A stretch of 64,000 nt of DNA from Caprella mutica (taxonomy: Eukaryota > Arthropoda > Malacostraca > Amphipoda > Caprellidae): positions 186,001 to 250,000 of the forward strand of contig CANNZV010000127.1 in the NCBI GenBank assembly GCA_947561585.1, written 5' to 3'. Positions 22,620 through 34,339 of the stretch are shown here, piece by piece; the first letter of the stretch is position 1, and each line of letters starts with the position of its first letter. Both the position numbers and the translations under genes were made by a program. The notes below the pieces were generated by a model. That model did not search any database, was not told where the DNA came from, and saw nothing but the letters and a program-made list of their open reading frames with translations.

Positions 22620-23397
22620 TGTGGTGCTAGGAAAATTGCCACTGGGAAAATTGCCACTTGGAAAACTGCCACTGTGGGAAAACTTCCAATGTGGGAAAAT
22701 TGCCACTGTACATATATAAATTCATACTGAATTTTTTTTTTTGAAAATCACAAAAATCATAGGTACGGAATGCAATGTTGATCAGAATTTAATATATAAA
22801 AATTATTTACAATGTGTACATCTCATTTTGACAAGTTATACGATCTAAGTGAATTCTTCCGTCGGTGGGTGTGAGTGTACTGATACGCAATTAATTCTTA
22901 GCTTAATGTGTTTAATTATCCCCTGAAGAGGTTAAACAAATAATAAATATAATCTTGTTGCATCAGTTTCAATTATAAATAAAATCTTGCTACATTAATT
23001 TCACGATAAACAACAAAACATGTTGTATCAGTTTCACACTAAATAGTCACGTCTTAGACAATAAAAGTCAAAGAATTTCAGTAACTCAAATTAATTATTT
23101 ATTAAATTATGCTTAAATATTTCAAACCAAAATGTGCCTCTCAGGCTCATTGATCGTTTCATGGTTGAATAGTTTTTTTTAACCTGTCAATGAAAGAAGA
23201 ACGAACAGTGAAAATTTCTTTACATAAGATTCGAATACTTCTGTATTCAGTTCAGTATTTTTTTATGGAGTAAAATATAATTTCAGTTTGTTAATATATT
23301 GTTGATATAATTTTCTACAGTGGCAATTTTCCGGATGGCAGTTTTCCCACAGTGGCAATTTTCCCGGGGGAAATTTTCCCAGTATCAATTTTCCGCG
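22620..23397. mobile_element. Inverted-repeat element with tandem GGGAAAATTGCCACTG ends
   Basis: The left end begins GGTGCTAGGAAAATTGCCAC and continues as about five copies of the word GGGAAAATTGCCACT(GT) to 22708. The right end (23321-23395) carries the complement, AGTGGCAATTTTCCC, several times and finishes AATTTTCCGCGCTCG. The inside is AT-rich and non-coding. Related starts with other inner words occur at about 23731 and 56838. Confidence 0.65.
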
Positions 23398-24606
23398 CTC
23401 GACTCTGAACGTTTTCCTCAATTTTAATAATTCATTCTTTGATTATTATAATAAATTATAAAATTTTAAATGGTTACAATTATTTTTTTAATTCAAGTAT
23501 TATAAGAAGAATTGTAGAATGATACTAAAAATGCCCGATGTTTTGAAAAACATATTTTAACAATAATACAATATTTTATTTCCGAATTATCCTATTTGGA
23601 AAATAATTTTTGTTCCATCTCTTTTATGTGTTCAAAACCTTATTGTGAAAATGTCTTTAATATTAAAATCTTCTTCCAATATCGAATATTCTTTAATGGC
23701 GATGTCATGTATTATTATATAGTTTGGTGATAGGAAAATTCCTCCACGTAAAAAGTTCCTCTACAGAAAATTCCTTCACAGAAAATTTCTTTACGGAAAA
23801 ATCTTTTACTGAAAATTTCTTTACGGAAAATTTCCGGTCACGTATATGTATAACGTCTATATGTAAGAATGAGTTAAAACTGAGTTTATCCACTGAAACA
23901 AGATGTTATTTCCTATGACAGCATTGAATAGTTACATCAATATATAAAGTCAATATTGACGCTTAGAGTTTTTATCAAAGAAAGAATAGAAAAGAGAGTC
24001 AACATCACATTTTATGAAAGTATTTGCTACCAACAGGAACTTGTTAGGTGTACCTCAAAGAATTCAAAAGTTAACTTAAAAAAAAATTGAATAGCAAAGT
24101 AATTCGTCTCTGCAAGAAGATACAAATTTTAGTTCATTTTTTATCACATGTTAAATATTTACCTCGCAATCAATGTAATTATTCTTATGCCTGGATATAA
24201 TCAATCATATTTATTGAATGCATTATAATTATATGCAGTTATAACAAAAATGCTGTAAATAGGACACAATATTGCATGCATTTATTACGTAATTTCTCTT
24301 CCTATTGTATTTGTAATAGATCGTCTTTATCAACGTATCGTGATAAATGATAATAAATACCACCAGGGAACACTAATTCGTAAATGATTGTTTGTATACC
24401 CTAATTACTCAGTCTTTTGTGGAATAGATATATTAATCACCCAACTGCAACATCGTAATCATCCATATATTACTTCCTCAATGTTGGAATTTGAATTGTG
24501 TTTGTTGTGAAACAATCTCAAGAATTGGTAATTTTATTCATTGTATGTATAATATGTTAATTGTTCAAGAACTTAATGCAAATGACTGTGCACTTTATAG
24601 TGTATA
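23398..24606. other. No gene; repeat patch at 23727-23842
   Basis: At 23727-23842 GGTGATAGGAAAATTCCTCC is followed by repeated GAAAATTYCTTYACRG words, open in both strands by chance. This patch resembles the left end of the preceding element family. Nothing else is recognised to 24606. Confidence 0.6.
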
Positions 24607-24609
24607 TGT

Positions 24610-24800
24610 CATCACATGGTACATCATCACATGGTACATCATCACATGGTCCATCATCACATGGTACATCATCACATGGTACATCATCACATGGTACATC
24701 ATCACATGGTACATCATCACATGGTACATCATCACATGGTACATCATCACATTGTACATCATCACATGGTACATCATCACATGGTACATCATCACATGGT
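24610..24800. repeat. 12 bp microsatellite-like array, about 16 copies
   Basis: The unit is CATCACATGGTA. Because 12 is a multiple of 3, every frame stays open, giving five overlapping repetitive open frames on both strands. None is a credible gene. Confidence 0.97.
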
Positions 24801-25259
24801 ATCACTGTTAGAATCGTCATCATTACAATTGTAAGGTATTAAGTGAGTTGTCATGTCAGTCCCTTGTAGAGGTGTTGTCAGTGATTTATATATGGAGAAA
24901 TATATACCTATGTACATACATTCTTGTTCATAAATTACCAGTCTATACAATTACGATATTGTTTACTAACCTCTTTTGCCTAAAAAAGTCAATCTAAACT
25001 CAATGATGATGTTATCATTAGTTTAAACGGATGGCAAAAATTATAACCCGACCAGTGAAAAACTCTCACATAGATACCAGAAGTAGACCACATTTAATAG
25101 CGCGGTTGTTTTTCCACCGAAATATCCTCTACTTTAATTCGATTCAAATCCCAGCCTTTGAATATGAAGTCCTATAAAAATTATTCAAAACAAACTGACA
25201 GTTTCTATCAATAGAAAAGAGATGAAGTCATTGAACCAACCAATCGTAGCACTAGTTAA

Positions 25260-25320
25260 CTAGATTATGTGCTCTCGGTAGTGTGCATACCTTCGCTGCC
25301 GCTTTGACCCGTTCCTTCCC
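25260..25320 (-). mobile_element. Helitron-like family S, 3' fragment
   Basis: On the minus strand this is GCGGCAGCGAAGGTATGC, the hairpin segment, ACATAATCTAG, then T. Only the terminal 60 bp is present. It lies within units of the 47 bp repeat: GAACCAACCAATCGTAGCAC stands before it and AATTTGAACTAATAGTAGCA after. Confidence 0.6.
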
Positions 25321-25325
25321 TCACC

Positions 25326-25572
25326 AGGTAAATTTGAACTAATAGTAGCACTTGTTAAACTAGGACGTCACTTGGTGAATTTGAACCAATCGTAGCACTA
25401 GTTGAATTAGGACGTGACTAGGTGAATTTTAACCAATCGTAGCATTTGTTAAACTAGGACGTCACTAAGTAAATTTGAACCAATCGTAGCATTTGTTAAA
25501 CTAGGACGTGACTAGGTGAATTTGAACCAATCGTAGCACTTGTTAAACTAGGACGTTACTAAGTAAATTTGA
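25326..25572. repeat. 47 bp tandem repeat, about 5 copies
   Basis: Units contain AATTTGAACCAATCGTAGCA and CTTGTTAAACTAGGACGT. Copies start at 25331, 25378 and every 47 bp after. A partial unit lies upstream at 25230-25259, split off by the family S fragment. Confidence 0.9.
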
Positions 25573-26959
25573 CTAAAAAAATTGTAAGAGATATATTTCA
25601 GATCTAAATAATACTAATTAATTCCTATTAAATATATATTTCTTTTAAATAATTTTAACTAGAAAACCTGGTCGTGTAAATATCCTCTATAATTTATATT
25701 ATAACAATCCATTTTTGTATAGCATTTATCTTCATCCAAAGTGTATGTTTTACGTTAGCTACAAATATAACATTTTGTTTCGTGATTCAAAGAGCGTATG
25801 GATCTCTCCTATTGAGACTCCTAAGGCTGCTCCTTTAACTACCTTGTTATTTCTACATTTTTATCCTCTGAAAATTGTAGGAGGTAACAGTGACATTTTT
25901 ACCTGTGTTGTAATCGTTAGCTGAACTCTTTTGTAAAGCATTTTAAAGCGTTCGTATTTTAATTAGTGTAATATGTAACAAGGTTATTTGGTGAGTTTTA
26001 TGAACTATGGGTTATGAAGTACTTACGAGATCTTTGTTATTATTACTTTCTTACATTTTAATTTGTATAAAAATGATTATATTGTTATATCTGAGATTTA
26101 AAAAATTACCATTCTTATAGGACTTCTTTTTATCTTGTTATCTTTCCTTTAATTTGGTAAGCCTGTCTCAAGTCTCCAAAAATATTCCTGTATCAAAGTT
26201 AAATTACGAAAATAGCTTTCAGAAACTTTCCTCATAATTATTCTGCCAAAAGCTTTGGTGGTAGAAAAAAGTCAATGGGGGAAGTAAACACCCCTCACCC
26301 CTCAAAGAAGCAGTAAACAATATCCCATATTAATAACCGAGTGCTAACACTTGACCGTAAGACAATAATGCCCGGAAGTACATTTGGTGTAAATTTGGCT
26401 GAACGGACACTTGACCAAAAGACTTCTATTCAATGTTTATCCATATTAGCATAGAGTTATGATAAACTACTCTAGAGAGAAGAAGTGTTGCAGCAATTGC
26501 AGGACGCTGAGGAAGACTGTAAAACCTTATTTTGTTTCAGTTATTTCATTTCTCCATTAAATTTTGTTTCAGTTATATCATTTCTCCATTAAACTGACGC
26601 TAGATTGCCAGTCACGTGACCCCAAAATAAGGATTTTAGCGTCCCGCAAGACGCGATATTATTTTGACCACTGACTCACCACTTGCATATTACGAACTGC
26701 AGCCTCCAATATTTTTATTCCCATGGAATTGAAGGTATTTTATTAAAAGGAAAGTGAATTTTAATATATACATTGTACATAATGTGTATGTGTATCCATA
26801 TTACGAACAGACCTATAGTGTATTGCTGAACAATTTTAGTTTTTTCACAATCATGGATTACATCACAAATATAGGAAGTGGAAAAAAGCTTCTCTTCATT
26901 GTTTTGAACTTGTTATCATTGTTATTATATAATATATAATATATTGTATAAAGTTATTT
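25573..26959. other. No gene recognised
   Basis: Open frames at 25715-25924 and 26754-26939 are short and match nothing I know. A direct repeat (TTTTGTTTCAGTTATWTCAT plus TTCTCCATTAAA) lies at 26530-26594. Confidence 0.5.
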
Positions 26960-26965
26960 TTTATT

Positions 26966-27323
26966 ACCTTCGCAGAATGCGGAAGGCTATATTTTAGCCG
27001 GCTTTTATTTATTTATCATCTTGTTATTTGCTTTACTGAAAAAGTGTTCAACCAAATTGATTGAAATTTAGTGGGACGATTAATCAATGTCAAGGAACCA
27101 TCTGATAGAATTTTGAGAGCGATCCGGTTAAAGGTCAAGGTCATTTATAACTCAATAACTCAAAAAGTGTTCAACCATATTGTATGGAATTTGGTCGGTC
27201 GATTGGTCATTATACAGTTACCATGTTTATTAGATTTTGGGAGAGAACGGGTCAAAGGTTGAGGTCAAGGTCATTTATAAGCGGCGGCGAAGGTATGAAA
27301 TCTACCGAGAGCACGTAATCTAG
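26966..27323 (+). mobile_element. Helitron-like family S copy
   Basis: Starts TTACCTTCGCAGAATGCGGA and continues with CTTGTTATTTGC, TGAAAAAGTGTTCAACC, GTCAAGGTCATTTATAACTC (twice) and GCGGCGGCGAAGGTATG. It ends GAGCACGTAATCTAG followed by T. This is the most complete single copy. Confidence 0.65.
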
Positions 27324-27516
27324 TTATATTTAATAATATTATTATCCCATTTTTATTTTTAAAATAAAAGTATTTCGGCCAAGTCTCATTCGGCGAGGTA
27401 TCACTCAGCCATTAATAACTAGTTCCACTGTAAATGGTAAAAGCACTCTCTATCTGAGACACTCAGGTGATAACCGTTAGGCCTCGTCACAAAAATGAGA
27501 CACTTAAGTTCATCAT

Positions 27517-28554
27517 CTCAGCATTGCAGTGTGATGCACTTTAGTGTCTCAGCACTGCAGTGTGATGCATTTTAGTGTCTCAGCACTGCAGTGTGATGCA
27601 TTTTAGTGTCTCAGCATTGCAGTGTGATGCACTTTAGTGTCTCAGCATTGCAGTGTGTTGCACTTTAGTGTCTCAGCACTGCAGTGTGATGCACTTTAGT
27701 GTCTCAGCATTGCAGTGTGATGCACTTAAGTGTCTCAGCATTGCAGTGTGATGCACTTTAGTGTCTCAGCATTGCAGTGTGATGCACTTTAGTGTCTCAG
27801 CACTGCAGTGTGATGCACTTTAGTGTCTCAGCATTGCAGTGTGATGCACTTAAGTGTCTCAGCATTGCAGTGTGATGCACTTTAGTGTCTCAGCATTGCA
27901 GTGTGATGCACTTTAGTGTCTCAGCATTGCAGTGTGATGCACTTAAGTGTCTCAGCATTGCAGTGTGATGCACTTTAGTGTCTCAGCATTGCAGTGTGAT
28001 GCACTTTAGTGTCTCAGCATTGCAGTGTGATGCACTTTAGTGTCTCAGCATTGCAGTGTGATGCACTTAAGTGTCTCAGCATTGCAGTGTGATGCACTTT
28101 AGTGTCTCAGCATTGCAGTGTGATGCACTTAAGTGTCTCAGCATTGCAGTGTGATGCACTTTAGTGTCTCAGCATTGCAGTGTGATGCACTTTAGTGTCT
28201 CAGCATTGCAGTGTGATGCACTTAAGTGTCTCAGCATTGCAGTGTGATGCACTTTAGTGTCTCAGCATTGCAGTGTGATGCACTTTAGTGTCTCAGCATT
28301 GCAGTGTGATGCACTTTAGTGTCTCAGCATTGCAGTGTGATGCACTTTAGTGTCTCAGCATTGCAGTGTGATGCACTTAAGTGTCTCAGCACTGCAGTGT
28401 GATGCACTTTAGTGTCTCAGCATTGCAGTGTGATGCACTTTAGTGTCTCAGCATTGCAGTGTGATGCACTTTAGTGTCTCAGCATTGCAGTGTGATGCAC
28501 TTTAGTGTCTCAGCATTGCAGTGTGATGCACTTTAGTGTCTCAGCATTGCAGTG
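27517..28554. repeat. 31 bp tandem array, about 33 copies
   Basis: The unit is CTCAGCATTGCAGTGTGATG plus CACTTTAGTGT. Variants are CACTGCAG for CATTGCAG and CACTTAAGTGT for CACTTTAGTGT. The CACTTAAGTG variant is a perfect 10 bp palindrome and CACTGCAGTG another, so self-complementary words recur in each unit. It ends in a degenerate AGTGAGAATAAGAGTGATGC. Confidence 0.97.
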
Positions 28555-29809
28555 AGAATAAGAGTGATGCAGTTTTTAGTGCCTATGCAATATGCACATG
28601 TTCCGAGGAAGTTTGTCTACATGTTTCTCTTATTTGTTGAGAACTGCATGCCACAATTCAAAAGTTTGTTAAAAAATGAATAAATTTTGTTCAAAAAAAT
28701 TACTGGCATCTGTTAACGTCAATTGTATTATTTTTGACAGTTCACTTACAGAGTCATCACGGCGTTTATTCTGTTGCGAAAATGAAATAATTTTATTATC
28801 AGATAAAAAATGCAATCGTAATTTGTCATAAATTTAAAACACTTCACACGAAATAAGTTTTTTCGTTTCGTTTTTGGTTTGAAATTAAAAGAGAATTACA
28901 TCATTAAAATTTCGCATATATTTTATGTTATTTGCGATCTAATTTTACAAGTTCTGAAACTATATATCACTGAGTACATTATTAGACTTATCTCCACCCC
29001 CCCTACCCCCTAATTGAGGAGGGGCCTAATTTGTCAATGCTCCACCGAGGAAATGGGGACTTTACCCCTGCCTGAGCAGTAATTAATAGGCCTGAGAAGA
29101 GGGAAGTGGCTACCATTAGTACACTTCATTGTACCCAGTCAGAAATAAGAGTGGGGCTGCGGAGAATCAACCCCTTCAAATTGGAATACTATTTGTATAT
29201 ATTGACTTATTTACTTTTCTATTCAGTACTTCTATCAATAAATTAAATTCTTTATCTATTATTTTGCTGATTTTTAACGGATAAATGTGGTGAAACTAAT
29301 AAAATGGCAATTATTTTCGATATAAAAAAATAAACTAATTAGGATATTAATTGTTTCGACGAATAATTGTAATTTATATTAATATCCCAACGATCATATT
29401 TTTTGGTCATTCTCATTGACTATATACGAATTTTACATTATTTTGAATTTAATAGAAAATGCATTAATCTTCCAAAACGCAATGCAATTGATGTCAATAT
29501 TTCTTTTTTATCATAAAAAAACATATTCTGACAAAAATAAAAGTGAAGTACAAAATACTGCTTTTTTCAGCCATTTTCTACCTACAGTATTTAGTGTAGC
29601 TAATCACTTTAATTACCAATATGTTTGCAAACACTAGTATAACTAGGTGCAGTTGAAACTAGATATCATTCGTAACTGGTTATACTAGTTTTTTTGCAGC
29701 TGTTATAGAAGTACTTAATTAAACACTCTATCATATTTATAGTGTATTTTGTTTCGATGTGTTTTGCAATTTGGTTTAATGTTCTAAATTAAATGTAAGC
29801 TTAATTTTA
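28555..29809. other. No gene recognised
   Basis: A locally GC-richer patch at 28990-29180 includes CTCCACCCCCCCTACCCCC. The open frame at 29416-29637 (73 codons) is AT-rich with no recognisable motif. Confidence 0.5.
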
Positions 29810-29930
29810 GGGTTAGTTCTAAGTTCTCGGACTGTTCCATATTTTCGAACACGTTAGAAAAAAAATATTATATATTTTAATTATACGTGTCCGAAAATGT
29901 GGAACTGTCCGATAACTTAGAATTAACTCT
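29810..29930. mobile_element. Family A short inverted-repeat element, complete, about 121 bp
   Basis: The left end GGGTTAGTTCTAAGTTCTCG then GACTGTTCCATATTTTCGA pairs with the right end TCCGAAAATGTGGAACTGTC then CGATAACTTAGAATTAACTC. The centre is AT-rich. Confidence 0.85.
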
Positions 29931-30319
29931 GGCACATTTTGCAAATATTAAAAAAATAACATTAATTCATTTACATATTAAAAATCTTTTATAGTGATAT
30001 GAAGAACGGATTTGTTTTCACATTTTTTAAAAAAGAATGAAAAATAAAACACATTTTTTTATTATTTATATCGAATACAATATTTTTTATCTAGCATAGT
30101 TGTATATGTAAAATGTTTTTCAATCAATTACAAGTTACTATTGTATTTTCATCGAATCATTTATTGTCGCAGATAGATGATCTTTTTATCACCGATTATA
30201 ATCACCGATGTAAAGCCCACGATCGTAGATTTTAATCCCCCGAGTCGAAAGCTGGCAATTTAGATAAGAGGTTAGGTTATCATCTGCACTGATAACGATA
30301 AGAGACACATTTTGTAATT

Positions 30320-31123
30320 CCTAGTTCACGTCCCTATTTCATACAGGGACGTGAACTAGGAATAGGTTTGGAGGAGGGGTGCGGGTAAAATAAAATATTT
30401 GTTAATACATGTTTTAATGGAATCCGTATATTTAATAATGTATGATTATATACTCTGTTCATCTTAATAATACTAATTTAAGAAAAAAAAATTTATTATG
30501 AAAAAGTGCCATCTAGTGACAAATAGCACAAGCTTTGAACGAGTCATTGACGCCATCTTGTTGTATTACCACAAACGATGTGCAAAAAACTTTAGTATAT
30601 CTGCGAGTAATATTATTAATTAAAACTCTATAAATACTTTATTTGTTAGTATATTGTGTTATAAATCACAAATTCAAATATTTATAGCTTATTTCCGAAA
30701 ATAAACAGACATTCCATTAACGTTCATGAAGATTGTTCTGGAACCTTCTGGAAATAATGTAAACAGCGCCATCTATGAGATGATAGCATAAGCTTATGTA
30801 GACTAATAAAAACCCTATTTTCTCTGAAAATACAGTGATTTGAATCGAAATATTTCATATCCGTTACTAATTATTGTTTATTTATATTATGATAAAATAT
30901 TTGATATGAAAATTAGACGCACACCTCCCCCCCACCTTTACGCGTTCTATCTAAATTTTCAAATATTCCTTTTTAGTATTTTGTAGTCATGATAATATAT
31001 ACAGTTTTTTTGTCAATTAATATTCATTACTGCAACATATATTAATCAGATAAAAAGTAATTAAATTTAAAATAACTCTTCCTAGTTCACGTCCCTAAAT
31101 GATATAGGGACGTGAACTAGGAA
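30320..31123. mobile_element. Element bounded by two inverted hairpins
   Basis: At 30321-30362 CCTAGTTCACGTCCCTA is followed after a short loop by AGGGACGTGAACTAGG; the same hairpin with a different loop lies at 31081-31122. The 16-17 bp word thus occurs four times, twice in each orientation. Between them, GGAGGAGGGGTGCGGG (30370-30386) is mirrored by CGCACACCTCCCCCCCACC (30919-30938). Interior short frames are not genes. Outer flanks read AATT on both sides. Confidence 0.7.
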
Positions 31124-31794
31124 TTCATCACTTTTTATTAAGATTAACCGTAATTAACTCATCTTTCAAGAGGTTAAAAATTCACACTCCATTTAATATG
31201 TCCTCCATTATTTTATTGCAACCAGCTGCTTAATAAATAATAGGTGACAATGTATGTAAATATATTAATACAGTAGCGTCCAAAACTAAAGGGCAAAATG
31301 TCAAAACTTCACATCCTTAGAGAAAGATTTTTTTCTTTCTCAAGCTATTAATATTCTTTTTTTTTTTTAGTTATTCATCATTCATTGAGTCCATTTAATC
31401 GAAGCATTTCTATTTTGTATTAATATTATAATTCATTCCATACCGTCTGTACCTATTTTTTACCTGAAGAAGATTTTTTTTTCTGTATCTAAACGTTGTG
31501 AAATTATTTGAAATGTTTTTTTTTACTAATAAGGAGTGTTTTTATATAATTAGGCGATGGTTATTAAAAAGTTTATCTCCTTCTGGCTTTCATAAGGCAT
31601 TTTTGGAAATAATTAACCAAGAAAACCTATTTACATTCAGAAAAATTGAAAAAACAAAGCCGAAAACTATCAATGAAACATATAAAACAAATAATTTGTT
31701 GCCTACTTATATCTTCAGATCTATGAACATTTTCAAAGTTTAAATTGTACCAACTTATAGTCGTTATAATAACATAATAATATTTAATTGAGAT
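31124..31794. other. No gene recognised
   Basis: CAGTAGCGTCCAAAACTAAAGGGC at 31271 resembles a Tc1-type terminal sequence, but no partner is seen. Open frames at 31498-31743 and 31627-31851 overlap on opposite strands and match nothing known. Confidence 0.45.
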
Positions 31795-31796
31795 TA

Positions 31797-31985
31797 AGAA
31801 ATCATGACAGGTATTTATCCGGGACCTCACCGGGCAGTGATTTTTTATCACTTACAGGAGCCGGTACTGTGTGAATGTGTCCGTTGAAATGAAAGTACCG
31901 ATATACTTTTTCACTGATACTGAATCACTGAGAGGAGACGGACCGTAGACGTCCCGGACAGATCCCTGACAAGTGTGAAGCAGCC
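31797..31985 (-). mobile_element. Short inverted-repeat element (family C), copy 1
   Basis: The right end CGTCCCGGACAGATCCCTGA then CAAGTGTGAAGCAGCC is the complement of the left ends at 49099 and 52530. The inner word TGTGAATGTGTCCGTTGAAA is shared with both other copies, inverted. The left end here (GACAGGTATTTATCCGGGAC) is more diverged. Confidence 0.75.
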
Positions 31986-32779
31986 TTTATTTGTTAGGAA
32001 AAAAAGTTATTATAATGACAACTTTATACATTTTTAAGCGTCCAAAACGAGATGACAAAAGTGTTTTTATTTAATGAAAACAATCTAAATTAACAAATAT
32101 AAATACTATTTAGTTAAAAAGCCTTGTCCTCAATAACATCTGCTACTGAAAGAACGAATACAATTTTGATAATCTTCGAAACTAATTGAAAAAAACAATC
32201 CTGAAGTTTCATGAAGAAAATTAAACCATACGAAAGGTTTTTTGAGGGAGTGGAACATTGCAAAAGAGTTTTACTAAAACTTTGAATACTACGTACAGTG
32301 ATACTGAGCAAATTATTAGTTCGTTTAGAACTAGAACGCCTTGTAAATTGTACAGATACGATATATCTGTTATTAAATAGGATTTGATGGAAAATATGAT
32401 TTAAATATGATTTATTCAAAATTAAATACTCTTCACTATTTATTCATTTAATAAATCAAACTAGGTTTGAATGACATAGTAACCTGTGCTTGATATTCAT
32501 TTACTCATAACTAAACATAGTGCACTATAATTATCAATTCATTTACAGCTCTCAATATATACATTTATTCCAAATATTAAGAAGTGTACACTTATATATT
32601 CACTTACTGTGCATTGACCTTTTATTTTTGACATGCTGTGAAAAGGCTAGACAGGTAAGTATGTTACAACATATCCAATGAAACTAATGTAACATGAACA
32701 ATATGTATTAATATTTAAAATATTTTTTACATTTTTAAATTATTCAGCCGTATGGAAAAAATTAAATATCATAATTATC
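31986..32779. other. No gene recognised
   Basis: The minus-strand frame at 32114-32419 (101 codons, starting MNKSYLNHIFHQILFNNRYI) has ordinary composition, but I recognise no domain and see no splice context. It could be a remnant of an unknown element. Confidence 0.4.
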
Positions 32780-33450
32780 GTCAGCATCATTACTGTCAGC
32801 ATCATTACTGTCAGCATCATTACTGTCAGCATCATTACTGCCAGCATCATTATTGTCAGCATCATTACTGCCAGCATCATTATTGTCAGCATCATTACTG
32901 TCAGCATCATTACTGTCAGCATCATTACTGTCAGCATCATTACTGTCAGCATCATTACTGTCAGCATCATTACTGTCAGCATCATTACTGTCAGCATCAT
33001 TACTGTCAGCATCATTATTGTCAGCATCATTACTGTCAACATCATTACTCTCAGCATCATTACTGTCAGCATCATTACTGTCAGCATCATAACTGTCAGC
33101 ATCATTACTGTCAGCATCATTACTGTCAGCATCATTACTGTCAGCATCATTACTGTCAGCATCATTATTGTCAGCATCATTACTGTCAGCATCATTACTG
33201 TCAGCATCATTACTGTCAGCTTCATTACTGTCAGCATCATTACTGTCAGCATCATTACTGTCAGCATCATTACTGTCAGCATCATTACTGTCAGCATCAT
33301 TACTGTCAGCATCATTACTGTCAGCATCATTACTGTCAGCATCATTACTGTCAGCACCATTATTGTCAGCATCATTACTGTCAGCATCATTATTGTCAGC
33401 ATCATTATTGTCAGCATCATTACTGTCAGCATCATTATTGTCAGCATCAT
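32780..33450. repeat. 15 bp tandem array, about 45 copies
   Basis: The unit is CAGCATCATTACTGT (variant ATTATTGT), in strict 15 bp register. Open frames of 236 and 245 codons on both strands simply translate the unit (repeating MMLTV on the minus strand, CQHHY on the plus) and are not genes. Confidence 0.98.
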
Positions 33451-33550
33451 TTTACCACAAGGTTGACTGTCCTAACCACTTATGGTTGACTTTGCTATGG
33501 TTTAATATGGTTATTTGGCTGCACACTAACCCTTTGTTAAAGTTGTATAG

Positions 33551-33620
33551 GTAGTCCTTTGTATGAGTAGAAGACGGAGAGGTAATTTACCATCTCAGTG
33601 AACATCAATAAAAGATATAT
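33551..33620. repeat. Dispersed repeat, second copy at 47509-47575
   Basis: GTAGTCCTTTGTATGAGTAG, then AAGACGGAGAGGTAATTTAC and CATCTCAGTGAACATCAATA, are nearly identical at both sites. Nature unknown. Confidence 0.7.
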
Positions 33621-33718
33621 CAATGTGACTGATTTCTTGCATCATTGTTCAATAATTTGACCAAACATATATTTACTTATACACAGGTAGATATAATTTT
33701 ATATTGCATATAGCTATA

Positions 33719-33860
33719 TACAGTAGAACTCCTCTATAGTGAACGTAGAATCATGATTAGGATAACTATCCCGTATAGTGAACAAACTTTCTTTAGTCTG
33801 CTATTAATGGCTATCAGTTTTAGAAAACTAATCGTCATTAATGGCAGACTAAAGAAAGTT
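33719..33860. repeat. pogo-like terminal sequence followed by a long hairpin
   Basis: TA then CAGTAGAACTCCTCTATAGT then GAAC resembles the terminal repeat of pogo/Tigger-type transposons; the same start occurs at 58302. It is followed by a hairpin: AAACTTTCTTTAGTCTGC with ATTAATGGC (33787-33814) pairs with 33833-33860. The right arm of the hairpin forms the end of the minus-strand transposase frame. Confidence 0.6.
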
Positions 33861-34170
33861 TTTTTTTTAAATAGAAAAATACAGGCCAATAGTCAGACTG
33901 GATTGAATAGTAATAATTATCTCCATTAACATTTGTTTCGATTAGAACTGGGCAAATTCCCCCATCCCATATGCTCCCCCACAGGGTTGTTGAAGGTGAA
34001 TGAAGTGTCTTCTCTGCTGTCCAGTGAGTGTTAGTAGTGCACCAGTAACGACAACTGTGAGTGTCTACTCCACCCTGGATATGGAAATGTACTTCAGCAG
34101 AACATATTAGGTGATGAAGTAAATCCTGTGGATGGAAAATCTTGTCTGACATTTCTTCAGCTAATGCCAT
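33838..34170 (-). pseudogene. Tc1/mariner-superfamily transposase fragment
   Basis: A 110-codon frame containing part of the DDE catalytic domain of the same transposase branch as the remnant at 1640. SAEVHFHIQGGVDTHSCRYW (residues 24-43) aligns with the family's SDEAHF...G.VN..N.R.W block. Then come KTLHSPSTTLWGSIWDGGI (54-72) and VNGDNYY (81-87), family counterparts of E.PLHS.KVTVW and VNG.RY. The first catalytic Asp (of SDE) is replaced by Ala, and the protein is cut at both ends: at the C-terminus by the hairpin arm at 33833-33860 and at the N-terminus at 34170. A possible element end, ACCCTGTA, lies at 34331-34338. It cannot be active. Confidence 0.85.
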
Positions 34171-34339
34171 TCATGCTGCACAGTCGTTTGCCTTAAGTTC
34201 TTAGACAATTAATGTAGTATACATTTATATAATGATTAAAATTCCAAGTTTTGAAATTGTTCCAAAACCAACCGAATTTAGATCGATCCAATATAAAGTA
34301 AGTTACTTAAGTCTAGAATGTGGATCACTACCCTGTATA

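Noticed and set aside
32114..32419. 101-codon minus-strand frame as a gene
   Set aside because: No domain, no homology I can recall and no conserved neighbours; kept as unassigned sequence.
32740..33489. Two overlapping open frames of 236 and 245 codons on opposite strands
   Set aside because: Both translate a 15 bp unit, five residues repeated. The openness follows from the period being a multiple of three.
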